From Malachius bipustulatus (Eukaryota; Arthropoda; Insecta; Coleoptera; Melyridae): a DNA stretch of 64,000 nucleotides. The stretch's first letter is position 1; every line of letters begins with the position of its first letter. Where the stretch lies: assembly GCA_910589415.1 (NCBI GenBank), contig OU342630.1, positions 67,390,186-67,454,185 on the forward strand. The letters run 5' to 3'. The notes under the pieces are model-generated. The model had not been told where the DNA came from, did not search any database, and saw only the letters and a program-made list of their open reading frames with translations. The position numbers and the translations under genes were made by a program. Below, one piece after another: positions 37,221 through 48,149 of the stretch.

Positions 37221-37720
37221 CTAAAATAGAAATTTAGACATTTTTACCCTTTTCCTACCCATGCCACTGGCTTATTAATATAGATAATGCCAATTTTATT
37301 GCTTTAACTCAAATTTCAAACAATTTTCTTCCAATCCTGTTAATTTGATTTCAAATTTTTATTGCCATCTTGCTCATACAGGGGCTCAAAAAATAGCCAA
37401 TTTTCCGAAAATTCAAATGACCGCCATTTGCAAACGGGTAGGCCGATTTTGCTCAAGTGCAATACCAGACCACTCCTTGTGGATATCTTACTACCACAAA
37501 AGCCTCCTAGCATCCTAGGAGTAAAACTGCGACCTGAAATGATACCACAAGAACCGGATTTCTGGATTTTTGAAAGGACACCCTGCAAAAGTAACGCGAC
37601 TTTTGGAAATTTTTTCAACGAAATTCCAACGTCATCCCAAAGTTTTACAAGGATCCAAAATTTTGTTCACTAATCTGGAAAGATAAAGCTACAGGAGCGT
37701 TTTTAAAATCGAAATTTCGC

Positions 37721-38479
37721 ATTTTCGGCGAATTTCTGGATTAATGTTATGATTATGAACATCCGCCGCAAGGCGGAACCATTGAATTTACACCGTTGAA
37801 TTTACGCCCTAATATTTTTCATCACAAAACAGGCCAATATCTAAACCAATATTTACTGACCGATAAGATTTAAAAATTTTCACTTCAACTGATAACTCAA
37901 TTCAGAAGATAACTCACAAAAACTATAATTATTACCTAAATGGGGATAGGGGTAGTATCAATTTGATAACTTTTGAATAAATTAGTGTTCAATTAATTGA
38001 AGTATGTAATTCTAAGTTAAGCTTTTTCGGTAATCTAGAGTTGATTAGAAAGATTGTCGACATAAGTACCCCCCTGTAACTAGCACACCCATTAACCATA
38101 GCGTACCCCTTAACATACTTGACTTGTCAAAAACATTATTATTATTGTGCATATTGACTAATAAAGATTTGATTCGATAGAAATGCTTGGCTATAAAACC
38201 TGCTATATGAAAAATGGGGGAGAATAACAACCATTTTGTTGATGGGTTCTGATTTTGAAGACTTTTATAGTAAATGTTTTTTATCTACCAAGCAAGAGCG
38301 TTTGGCACACTAAACTATAATTACCTGCTTCTTGGAGAAAATGGAGGAAAACAATCTGATCTGGAGGTATGTAAAAAGTACAGCTTTTACTTAGTATTGG
38401 GATTTCATAGATGCTTAAATAAACTCATCCTTAACTATGAAAAGTTTTTTTTAAGTGTGCGTCCATAGTTTTAGAGAAT
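37721..38479. other. Non-coding DNA, no gene supported
   Basis: It contains an inverted copy of the CCGCC/GGCGG core hairpin (about 37,763) and AT-rich sequence. A short frame near 38,274-38,350 ending at a GTATGT donor was considered as an exon and not accepted, because it joins nothing in phase nearby. Confidence 0.3.
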
Positions 38480-39960
38480 AAATTTCGATTTATCATAAGT
38501 GGGCCATTGTGACACCGCCACTACCACCAAAGGTCCATTGTGACTCACAACTAGTCGTGCTATATTAACCCCATCAGGTCAGGAGGAAGCTGATCATCAA
38601 GTCAGGCTATTGGTAATGTATCCATGTCCTCCGGTGAGATAAAGTCTCTCCTTAAGGTTTGTAATTTTCCGGTTCCGTGATCCTCCTTCTCCAAGCACAG
38701 GCGTCATTCAGTTCTGTTTGCTAAACACATCCTGTGCAGATGATGGTTCAGCTTGTAGTGCCCCGTACAAAGACCTATTAAAGGCTTTCAGTTCTTTCCT
38801 GTTAAGTTCCAATAGTTTTTCTCCTTTTAAGAGGTTCTTTTTTCCGACGTGCCCTATATGTATTAAGGCCCTCGAATTGTCCAATCTTGGTAAGTTTTTC
38901 CAATGCTGGATGACTTCCTTCTCAGTCCAGTTACTTATTTTTGTTTTGGAAATACTCGGTGATATGGCAAAAAAATCCTGGTTCTGATCCGAATAATTCG
39001 GATTCAGAACTTTTCCTGGCCAGAGAGTCGGCAAGTTCGTTCTCTCAATATTCAGCATGTCCCAGAATCCAGATCAGAGCTACTTCTTTGCTCCTTGCCA
39101 GGCCATTCATAGTTAATTGACAGTCTTTTTAGAGACGCTTTTAGAGTCGCTTGGCTGTCTGAAAATATTGATCTGCGTTGATAGCCTGGAAAGTTGTTGT
39201 GTGGAGACCCAGCCTCCAGAAGACACTCTTCTTCGAACCAGCGCTACACACCCCAGCTCCAGTTCCTTTTTGACCACCTTGCGGTACTACCATACGCAAT
39301 TATAGGTTTGAGGACCGTTACGTAAAACCAGTATATTTTTTTCGTCCAATTTTGTTTGTTCAAGTTTGTTTGGTCCAGATGAGAGTTCCAAGTAAGCTTT
39401 TCATTCAGGAAGACTCTTGGGTACTTATAGATTCCTCTGCAAATGGAATGGTTTCTCCCAGGAAAGTTCGGGGCGTTGAACCGTCCAACCTTCTCTTGTT
39501 GGAAAATGGTATTATAACAGTTTTGCAAGAGTTTTCTGACAAGTGTTTTCTCTTGCAAAATTGATACACCTCCAGTACTTTCTGCAGGATCCAAAAATTG
39601 GTTGCTTTCGATTTTCCTTTGATCAAAATGACCAAGACATTCGCATATGCCTGTACGTCGACACTCCATAGTGAAAGTACTGCGGACACACCCTCGCGGG
39701 CCTAAAGACGATATTTTCCCTCCCATTGAGGTCGTTATAGTTCTGTTTCCAAGCATATTGCGGATCCAGTCACTTATGACTGATGGGATCCATCTTGAGG
39801 CAACTGCCTTATAGAGGGATTCTGGTAGTGCATTCTTAAACGATCCTTTTATGTCGAGGAAGGCAGCCACTGCATCTCTTTTTTGTCGAGAGACCTGGTG
39901 ATCTTGCTCTCAAGGTTCTTAAGAGCAAGGTCTGTTGACTTTTCAGTCTGGTAGGCATAC
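38480..39960 (-). pseudogene. Decayed RNase-H-bearing non-LTR element (R1/I-like)
   Basis: On the minus strand, pieces of a reverse transcriptase appear in order but in different frames: AAFLDIKGSFKNA (the usual LDIEGAFDN site), SDWIRNMLGNRTI, a broken GCPQG site read as GCVRST, a broken YADD read as YANVLVIL, and FLNEKLTWNSHLD. Further on, KLLELNRKELKAFNRSLYG matches the tail after RNase H in R1/I-type elements. The catalytic sites are mutated and several frameshifts are present. The 3' end near 38,480-38,690 resembles 41,765-41,950, so the family has at least two copies here. Confidence 0.6.
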
Positions 39961-40452
39961 TGGCCCGCATTCAGTGGACGACCATTCAACGCTGTCCGCC
40001 TGATGTAACGTATCCAACACTATTTTCATACTTTTTAGTGAAAAAAAGAGGTTAGTGTAATGAGTCTAAGCGACTTTGGGTATGATTTTGTACGACCTAC
40101 TTTGGATACGTATACCACCCTAGTCGCAAACTAGCCAGATGTATACTTCCATGCCAGGATAGCTCTAATATCTTAATAGGATATCTTAATTAGAGATGGC
40201 ATCAAGATCTCCAAAAGAGGTATCCCATGAGATCATGGTATCAAACTCATTCAATCAACTCTTTTTCAATTTGTTCGAATCAGACCTTCGATAGGTTCCA
40301 ATATAGAAAGAATGTTAGCACACGTTAATTGCGATTCAATAGTCTTGCTCTGTTATTTTATAATAAAATATCTCCGAATTGTTAGCTCTAGACTGACAAC
40401 AATTAATCAAAATTGCCCTGAAATTTATTTACATTCTGCAATGTCAAATAAC

Positions 40453-40457
40453 TCAGT
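40453..40457 (+). promoter_or_regulatory. Possible initiator TCAGT
   Basis: TCAGT, the arthropod initiator consensus, lies 38 bases upstream of the proposed ATG at 40495. No clear TATA box is at the expected distance. It is suggestive only. Confidence 0.3.
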
Positions 40458-40494
40458 TGTTTCATGAACTGGTTCACACAAAATTTCTTGTACA

Positions 40495-40542
40495 ATGGCT
40501 TCGCGCGTAACAAATTTACTGGCCCATATATCCAGACATTCC
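40495..40542 (+). CDS. Exon 1 of the Cys-Pro-Cys repeat gene: presequence
   Basis: An ATG in fair context (TACAATGG) opens 16 codons, MASRVTNLLAHISRHS, and ends exactly at a strong donor TCC|GTAAGT (phase 0). The sequence is short, basic and amphipathic, like the start of a mitochondrial targeting peptide. The nearest compatible acceptor is at 41185. The call depends on the join to exons 2 and 3. The phase agrees at both joins and no stop interrupts the combined frame. Confidence 0.55.
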
Positions 40543-41185
40543 GTAAGTACCATTTTTATTAATGCTTGTATTAATTTTGCCTCAGCAGTGCGTTAAATGT
40601 ATATTTGCGTTTTTCATCGAACTTAGACTACAATTTGACAGGAAATGTCAAATTTTTTTATATATTTCTAGTCGATCTTATAAAAATACGTAAAAATTCA
40701 ACAGCTTTACTAGAAAGACTGCGTAAACAATACTAACCCAGGCATCAGGAACTTCTCGGGAAAGTTTGCTTGGTGAAAATGGCTATAAATTTTTACAATC
40801 TTTTCCATAGATGAGGTTGGAATCACAACTAAATACTTGTTTGCAACAGAATAATGAATATGAAGGAAGGATTGCTTTCAGATTCTGAGATCGGCTATAA
40901 AACAGGTCACACTCATCTGACGAACTTTTGCGTTTGTTCGTTTTGCCAAAGAAATTGCCAAACAAATATCTTCCCGCCTATAAAAAATTTTTTTTCGGCA
41001 TTGCGAACGCATCGAAATTAATGTTCGTCTGTATCTTAACCTTACCTATGGTAAAAGTTGAACAAATTAAAATCGTCAGCATATGACTTGCTTTATTTTA
41101 CCAAAACCCATTTCAGCTAGTCGATAAGATTTGTTGGGTCCATTTTACATATAAACAAATCAATTTCAATTCGTTTTCTTCGTAG

Positions 41186-41426
41186 AAGCCTTGCATAGCA
41201 TCCAGTAAGACGAGAACGAGGTCAGCAGGCCAGATCCAGCGTTTAAGCGACAGCGTCATCGGGGGAGGGCAACCAAAATTCATCAAGAAAAAAATACGCT
41301 CCCGGAGTCACTCGCAGCTCTACTCGAATCAACATCCTGCTCCTAGAGAATGTGCCTGGTCTGCAGGAAAAGTCCGGCAGGGACAACGAACGTTTACTTC
41401 AGATAATTCCAGCAAAGATGATGAAG
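41186..41426 (+). CDS. Exon 2 of the Cys-Pro-Cys repeat gene
   Basis: The acceptor TTTTCTTCGTAG is followed by 80 open codons plus one base, ending at the rather weak donor GAAG|GTTAGC. The peptide is rich in Arg, Lys, Ser and Gln, with its first acidic residue at position 38 of the protein. It ends in GQRTFTS followed by an acidic SKDDE. This is the usual pattern of a presequence with a processing site of the type R-x-F-x-S. Third codon positions are GC-rich compared with the flanks, which supports coding. The last base G completes GAG with the AG that opens exon 3. Confidence 0.58.
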
Positions 41427-41744
41427 GTTAGCTTATATTTTTGTTACATAAGATAAAACGGTTCTGTGTCTTTAAGTGCTGATAAAAACAAAATGGTAAA
41501 AGCTTGTTGGCGTAACAAAATGGTGCATTTTGGCGCGAAATGGTGCAAACATTTTAATGGTTCTTAGCTGTGTTGTTGTGAGTATATTGAACAATGTTGA
41601 ATGTTGAAGTATGTTGAGTATTTTGGTGAGTATGGAGAAAAAGTCGGAAGAGGATCATGTAGGGATGGAAGTCACGTCTTCTGGATGCGCGCTAGAGATT
41701 ATAGTCTTCCTGTATTTTGCATTTTTTCTGAAGACGTCGTAACT

Positions 41745-41950
41745 AGGAATAGGTAGATAGATAGATTCATCGTGAGTGGGCCATTGTGACACCTCCTGCG
41801 CGATCGTAGGTCTATTATGGCTCACATCTAGTCGCGCTACATTAACCCCGTCAGGTCAGCCTCTTTGAGGAAGCTGACCATCTTGGCTGTTGCTAATGTA
41901 TCCAGGCCCTCCGGTCTGAGAAAATCTCTCCAGAAGGCTTGTAATCTGTT
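41745..41950 (-). mobile_element. 5'-truncated non-LTR 3' end
   Basis: About 190 bases match the 3' end of the decayed element at 38,480-38,690 (shared GGGCCATTGTGACACC, ATTAACCCC-TCAGGTCAG and TAATGTATCCA). On the minus strand it ends next to a run of TCTA repeats, as expected for a dead-on-arrival copy with a simple tail. No coding part remains. Confidence 0.5.
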
Positions 41951-42457
41951 TATTCTTCTTTTTTTCTGAGGGGAGATTTGTTTCTCCTCCTGCTCCGATC
42001 TCCACAGCTTTTTCAGTTGTCATTCTTCAGCGCTTTAATGACACAGAGCCAAAAGAGACATGTTCAAGAAAATAATTTTATATTTCCGCTGCGTTTTTTG
42101 TCTTTTTTATTGCAAATATCACTTCTTATGAATTATTGCTCTGTTGATAATTATTTGAACATATTTTTATGTTCCATTTAAAAAGACCAACAAAGTGTGA
42201 ATGGTTGTGAAAAAATAATTATTATAAATGCAAAATAATTCGGCGATATAGTGTTCATGTACAAGTTCAAAAGAACAAGTGAAAATATACCAGCTTTGGA
42301 CATTATATGAAGAACCTGGATTGTTAGCACGAAAGCCCCAGGCCCTGAAAATTAATATCAATTAATGGAATTGGGGATTGTAAATTTGAGAATCAGCAAA
42401 AATGAAAACGAAAATTTTCTACAAAAATATGTTGGAGTAATAAGAGCGTATCATCGT

Positions 42458-43184
42458 TATACAGGCTGCTCATTTTATCTGAAGACATTCAAATATATCT
42501 AAAACTACGCAGCGCGTCAAAAAAGAAGTTTAAAAAAAGTTGTACATCTGGAAGGGAGACACCCAATGATACCAAGCCCGACCGATCCACACCCACCCCC
42601 TAGAGGTTGGGGGCTGTCACTTTGCAATCTTAAATAAGAACCACCGTTTTTTGTTGCAGGATTTTACAATTTTCGGCTTTTGCAATTTGTTTTGGGACCC
42701 TGATTTTTCATTCGGGGTTTCAGATTTGGATTTTAAGACAAAAAGAACGAGGGATTTGTCTTCAATATTTTTTTCTTCATGCTAAATTGCGCTGTAATCG
42801 ACGAAATTACCTTTTTTTTCCATTTGTCTTAATACTCTAATTGAACCAAAAAGATCCATTAATCGAGAAAAATTTTTAAGACAAATCCTACGTATTTTTA
42901 GCTACAAATTCCAAATCTGCAATAAAAAATAAATGTCTTCAACAAAATTTTAAATTTATCTTCTGCCCACCTGCATGAAGGGGGGACGGAGCAGCAATTT
43001 CCTACGTGTTTTCACTTGAAAAATCCGAATCGGCAATAAAAAACGTGGGGGTTGGTTGGTCGAGTTTAGTATTATTGGATGTCCCCCTTCCAGAGGAACA
43101 ACTTTCATTACCTACTTTTTTTGATACGACGCCTAGTTTTTTGATATACTTGAATGTCGCCAGATAAAATAAGTACACTGTATA
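42458..43184. mobile_element. MITE, mariner-like ends, 727 bp
   Basis: The left end TATACAGGCTGCTCATTTTA and the right end GTACACTGTATA belong to imperfect inverted repeats of more than 100 bp (shared GACATTCAA-TATATC, then CTGGAAGGG-GACA-CCAAT). TA flanks both sides. The ends resemble those of the 320-bp MITE at 22751, so both may be moved by one mariner-type transposase. It is non-coding. Confidence 0.7.
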
Positions 43185-44133
43185 GTCATTGATAACCAAA
43201 GTAACACTTGAATTATTTTCTAAGTAGTCTGCCAAAGTCATATTAGCTTATGCTACGTTATAACATCGAACATTATGGAATTAAAACTGACAAGTAGAAT
43301 TGAACATTTTTGACATTAGGAGTATTTAGGAACCATAAATTTAATATTCGATTAAAACGTCGCCCTGGTTTTGTTGTCAAGTTTTTTATTAAGAAAAACT
43401 AATTTTTTTATCTACATCTGTCAGTTTTTAAACTTTTATAATTTAATAAATTAAATTAAAAACTAACTAAAGTATAGATATTTTTATCTAGAAGAGTAAG
43501 CAAGCCAAAGTTTTTAAGTAAAGAACACATTTTCAATATTTTGAAGATGAATCAATAAATGAGGGCCCCTTATAACCAGTAACATTAGTGGGTCGAGTAT
43601 GGTAACAAATCGACGTCAAACGTTACGATTTCATATTTATTCCCGACGTCTTATTAGTCTTCTTTCTTCTGCTGACATGGTAGCTTACCGCAAATTGTTG
43701 ATTGAAGAAAATGGAAATGTTTCACTTCCTTTTCATATTTACTCTTTCTGAGAAGAAGAACAATGAAAAGTGGAAGAACAAAATATACCTCAACATTTTG
43801 AAGTTGTATATCTGAAGGCTGAACTTCATCGTTTTATCTAAAAATGATGTTCATATACGCAGGCGTATTCTATTTTTAAAAATGAGATTTTTTATTCGAC
43901 TTATTATTATAAGGCATTTTTTATTATTTTCTTTCATTTACATATTCGGACAATAATTACAATAGTACCTAAAGTCAATTTTTTATTTAGATAGACTTGT
44001 CAAGCAGCTATAAAGTTTGTAGCCTCTGCAATCTTTAAACAGTAATTTTGATATTGTCAGATGGCAACCTGTTTTCTTAACCTTGACAAAAAATTTACGT
44101 TGTAACTAAAGTTACGGAAACTAACACTCCTTG

Positions 44134-45364
44134 GTGGCGTCTATGAGTCGGAAAAAAACCGAAATTTCCGAATTTTTTCAGACGCAACAAAACCACTTTC
44201 CTCCCCCGTTTTAGAGGGTGCTGAACACGATGGCGTAGGGCAAATTTCTTTTTCGTGTTGCGTTCATCCCCTATTGGCCAAAAACCACCCCCTTTTTTAA
44301 CATCTCCGTTCTAATGCCCCCGGGTCGGAAAAAAAAACGCGTGCAACTCGCTTCTGGGGATGCCTTGTATCTAATGACAACCCCTTAGCTAGGAGCCACC
44401 CTCCAAGGAGGTTTAAAATGTTTTTTCTTATAATCATGAATATTTCTGCATTCCCCCGTTTTCGAGAATGTTAAACACGATGATAACGACCTTACACCTC
44501 TACCACCCGTTTTCATCTCCCCAAATCCAGGAAAACACCCTCCAAGGGGATTGAAAATGTGTTTTTTTATTACTTGAGTAACCTGCCGCATACCTCCGTT
44601 ATCAAGGGTGCTGAACACGATGGTCACTACCTTACACCTCTATATCTTGTATATTCAAATTATTATTTCCCGACGTAAGAGTAACAGAAACGTTGTCTCC
44701 ATATTTTTCCCAATAGAAAGCACGGTAAATTATGATACAAAATAACATTTCCAGCATTCTCGATAAAAAAAAATTCAACCCCCTTGGAGGGTGATTTTGT
44801 CAATTTAGGAGGGTGGTAAAGGTCTATGGTAGTAACCATCGTGGTCAGCACCCTTGATAACGGGGGTATGCGGCAGGCTACCCGATTAATAAAAAAACAC
44901 ATTTTCAACCTCCTTGGAGGGTGTTTTCCTCGATTTGGGGGGACGAAAACGGGTGGTAGAGGTGTAAACGGTAGTTTAAAAAAAATGGAAGTGTAGAAGG
45001 TGGTTACCATCGTGTTTAGCATCCTCTAAAACTGGGGAATTCAGAAAAATTCAGGATTATAAGAAAAAACATTTTAACACCCTTGGAGGGTGGTTCTTGG
45101 CCAAGGGGGTAGGCGTAGGGTGACGTGCAGTTGCCGTTAGATACAATCCGTTCCCAGAAGCGAGTTACAAGCGCTTTTTCTGACCCGGGGGCATTAGAAC
45201 GGAGATTTTAAAAAAGGGGGTGGTTTTGGCCAATAGGGGGTGAACGCAACCCGAAAAAGAAATTTGCCCTACGCGATCGTGTTCAGCACCCTCGAAAAAG
45301 GGGGAGGAAAGTGGTTTCGTTGCGTCTGAAAAAATTCGCGTGTTTTCCGACTCATAGACGCCAC
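44134..45364. repeat. Long imperfect inverted repeat, 1.23 kb
   Basis: The left arm begins GTGGCGTCTATGAGTCGGAA and the right arm ends with its inverse complement. The arms, each about 500-600 bp, match across most of their length: GCCCCCGGGTCGGAAAAA against TTCTGACCCGGGGGC, and GTGCTGAACACGATGG against CATCGTG-TCAGCACC. Inside each arm the motifs CACCCTCCAAGG and GCTGAACACGATGG recur two or three times. Transcription through it would give a long hairpin RNA. Open frames at 44385-44627 and 44663-45022 are by-products of the repeat. Confidence 0.8.
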
Positions 45365-46363
45365 TAATATGACGTCACCTGCAATACCCTTGTTGCACTG
45401 TTATAAAAAATTCTATTTTCTTAAGAAAACTTCCTATTTTATTTTAAAATATAGTTATTTTTTAGTAGTTTTATTCATTTTGAGGATAAATTTAAGTGTT
45501 TGTTTGTCAAAGTTTTGCGTAAACTGGGTCTAAGTCCTCAGTCGCTAGTCTAGTCACAGCAAAAACGCCAAGGAACTCCAAAAGTTGAAGTTTGTCAAAC
45601 TAAGTTAAATTGAAAGTTAATAAAATTCTGAAACAGCAGGTAAATTTATTTGATAAGACCTTGGCAGCCTACTTTAAAAAAAATAGCCATAGGTACTGAT
45701 GACACTGATGATGACCATTGACCATTAAGAGTGTGATGCACGACTGCTCATTACATTTTCCCTGGATTTCATTGTCAAAGAAATGACAATAAACTTTATA
45801 CGCTTAGATGCAATAATGGTATATTGTTTGAAGGAATGAAGGATAAGTTTCAATTGTCGTGACTGTTTGAGGGCTTGAAATACAGTAATAATCATCAATG
45901 TCATTGTAATGAACCATTTCCAGATTTAAAATATCGATATATTGAAATAAATGACAACTAAATAGTTGAAGACTATTTCTTGAATAACAAATTTCTTCTG
46001 AAAGTCTTACATGACGATCAATTGTTGACAATTAGAGAAGGTCTTCAGCATTCTCCACATCACATGTCGCAAGAACATTCACTAACCAGCTCAGCTGTTA
46101 AGTATTTCTAGAAGTGTACGCTGTCATTCTTCAATAGAATTGCATGGATTGATCACGCTAAATGGAGATAATCCAAAAACCTTAACCATAAAAAACTAGT
46201 TTTGTCAACAAAGAAACAAAGAAACATGCCCTGCTGGTCACTACAAAATTCCAAATACATGACCGATTTTATTGATGCCCATTATGCCTGCTGCGTCACA
46301 GAGTTTCTGCATAAATTTAATATTCATTTTTTGTAAAGTACGAAGTACGATTGTTTTCTCAAA
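45365..46363. other. Intronic non-coding DNA
   Basis: AT-rich sequence with no coding frame that I can support. A few short foldbacks and simple runs are present. It lies within the proposed long intron of the Cys-Pro-Cys repeat gene and upstream of the small gene at 46364. Confidence 0.3.
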
Positions 46364-46594
46364 ATGGCCATGGTGTGGAATAAAGTACCGTTATTGCTGA
46401 ATTGTAAGAAAGCCTTTGCCACAATTTTTGGCACCACAGATATTCAAAAACTCAGACGAAATGAATCACCTACTGCCAGCAAGAGTCTTGATAGCTTGAA
46501 CAATAATACACTGCAGGACGATTTTGTGACTATCCAAGAATTTGAAACAAAAAAAAAATGCGGCAAAACAAATTCTGCACTGAAGACCGTTTAA
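46364..46594 (+). CDS. Small hypothetical protein, 76 aa
   Basis: An ATG in a good insect context (TCAAAATGGCC) opens 76 codons to a TAA. The product starts hydrophobic and basic (MAMVWNKVPLLLNCKKAF) and turns polar with Ser and Asn. A second ATG lies two codons in. There is no repeat or low-complexity bias except a run of Lys at the end. AATAAA at 46778, inside a MITE, could end the transcript. I recognise no family. It would be a gene nested in the long intron on the same strand. The length alone is compatible with chance. Confidence 0.35.
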   Translation: MAMVWNKVPLLLNCKKAFATIFGTTDIQKLRRNESPTASKSLDSLNNNTLQDDFVTIQEFETKKKCGKTNSALKTV

Positions 46595-46685
46595 GCTTAA
46601 ACAAGATATCATTTAAAATACATAACGTCATGTTTTTAACTATTATTTACAGTTCTTGTGACAGAACTTATTTAGCATCGCTCAT

Positions 46686-46850
46686 ACCGTGTGAGTACTG
46701 AGTCTTTATACATAGGCCAATTGCAATAGTTAATACTTGCTATAGTAAACTGTTTCTATAACAATTTCCCTATGTATAATAAACGTTCAATATTCAACGT
46801 AGTCGTACAGGACAATTTGCCAATATATAAAGACTTGGTATTCGCACGGT
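46686..46850. mobile_element. 165-bp MITE carrying AATAAA and TATA signals
   Basis: Bases 46686-46724 (ACCGTGTGAGTACTGAGTCT and on) and 46813-46850 are inverted copies with about seven differences in 38. The centre contains AATAAA (46778-46783) and the right arm contains TATATAAAG (46824-46832). It sits between the two small candidate genes and may supply a poly(A) signal for the first and a TATA box for the second. Confidence 0.65.
46824..46832 (+). promoter_or_regulatory. TATA box candidate upstream of the 70-aa gene
   Basis: TATATAAAG lies 90 bases before the ATG at 46914, leaving room for a start site near 46855 and a 5' UTR of about 60 bases. It is part of a MITE arm, so it is either a coincidence or a promoter supplied by the transposon. 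Confidence 0.3.
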
Positions 46851-46913
46851 TTAAATCCATTGCGATATTTTGTATTAGTATGTTCGCCTAATCCTAAAGT
46901 AATGTTAACATAA

Positions 46914-47207
46914 ATGAAGGTAAGTGTGTTGAACTTCTCTTGAAATTTGTCATAATAATAATTAACATACTGATAAGCAGATTCGGTCTTGGTCTTGCAG
47001 AAAAACCAAGAGCGCTACGAAAACTACTACTGCTACAGCATCAACATCAAGACATTCATCAAGCAGCGAGCAAGACCATTGGCGCGATTCCAATTATTAT
47101 TATTACTTTGCCTCCTCATACCGCTTGTTCTAACTTCGAATTTCATTGTTTGCGAGGCTCCAAATAAACTTGTATCAAAGTTATTGTCAAAAAAACCTAT
47201 TAAATAA
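46914..47207 (+). CDS. Small two-exon membrane protein, 70 aa (join 46914-46919, 47001-47207)
   Basis: ATG-AAG is followed at once by a strong donor (AAG|GTAAGT). An 81-base intron ends in GGTCTTGCAG at 47000, and 68 codons follow to a TAA at 47205-47207. The second exon begins with a polar part rich in Tyr (QERYENYYCYS) using mostly C or G at third positions. Next come a basic stretch (KQRARPLARF) and a hydrophobic segment of about 18 residues (residues 33-50, QLLLLLCLLIPLVLTS), and the protein ends in a Lys-rich tail. The basic stretch before the segment suggests a cytoplasmic N-terminus. Part of the Leu run comes from a TTA microsatellite. No family is recognised. A short upstream ATG-TTA-ACA-TAA sits just before the start. 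The LTR element is inserted 94 bases after the stop, probably in the 3' UTR. Confidence 0.45.
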
Positions 47208-47297
47208 TTTAATTTGAAGACGATAGATTCGCTTGCTTTAAGCTGAGGCATATTGAGTTTGTAAAAATTTTAAGTTTGCAATCTGTTAAAGCTTTTC

Positions 47298-47301
47298 CAT
47301 T
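47298..47301. repeat. Target-site duplication CATT, left copy (right copy 60544-60547)
   Basis: CATT directly precedes the first LTR base at 47302 and directly follows the last LTR base at 60543. The next bases outward differ, so the duplication is 4 bp. Four bases is usual for Ty3/Gypsy-type integrases. Confidence 0.85.
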
Positions 47302-48149
47302 TGAGACGCTGCTTACCTGGGCCTATACAGGAGGTGACCAAAATACCTTAACACTCCTGAAAACCCTGCCTTGGTTCGTTGAACGATGGAGGAAAATTTG
47401 TATGGGAGGAAGCACTAGAGAAATGATACCAAAATTATAGTTTCCACTAGCCCTGTTTATTTAACATAGACTGACAAAAGTAGGAAATATTCAAATTTAC
47501 AAATTATTTATCTATGGTTTTGATTACATTTAAATCCCTAATTATTAAGACTAAAAGTGAGCCTACTCTTGGCAGTATCTTTTCTGGGCTTATCTGAACA
47601 TTGCACTTAATCCGAGCACATGGTACACAGATTACCACTCGGTTGTACTAATTACTAACGTGGACCTGAAATACCTCGAGAATGCATTCATATTTAAGCT
47701 GATTGACAGTAACTTGACATTATCCTGGTTCATTGTTTGAATCATTGAAGAAAATTCCCTGGATTGAACATGCAGCATTTCATTGGCTGATATTCATCAA
47801 AATAAAGCGAAAAACGCTAATTAATTAGACTGAATTTGTTAATTAAGAACAGTAATTAAGAAAGGTTTGATTAATTACAAGTTCCCCTTTGCTAAGTCGT
47901 AATTAGACTGAATTAGGCTGCATCATTTTGTTCCTAATAATCACTCTATTAGTTGGTATTCATTAATGAAGGTAATTTAATTATTAATTGTGATTAGACT
48001 GAATTAAGTACTGATTATTTCGATCACTGATAATGAGAGTGAATGAATTATTATTTAAGTCGATATTTAGACTACAATCAGTTAGTCAAATTTTAATTAT
48101 GAATTCTCGAGGTCTGAAAAGATGAAACATTGATGCCAGGTTGTCCTAA

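Larger units (their letters stand above)
35348..37720. repeat. Two diverged copies of a repeat about 1 kb long
   Basis: Blocks starting near 35,348 and 36,758 share AATAAACATCAT, then TTTCAGTT-AATTCCTTCAAAAAT, then CCACTGGC. The parts near 36,470-36,760 and 37,420-37,720 share GCCATTTTGAAACGGG-like, CCAGACGACTCCTTG-like and TTCGTTCACTAATCT sequences. The copies are about 70-80% alike by eye and each carries later insertions. There is no coding capacity. Confidence 0.55.

Noticed and set aside
38274..38370. Candidate exon ending at GGAG|GTATGT
   Set aside because: The phase and flanks join no other coding piece, and the surrounding region is old repeat.
44385..45022. Two minus-strand frames of 80 and 119 codons with similar peptides
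   Set aside because: The similarity comes from the inverted repeat that contains them. No start context or domain supports genes.
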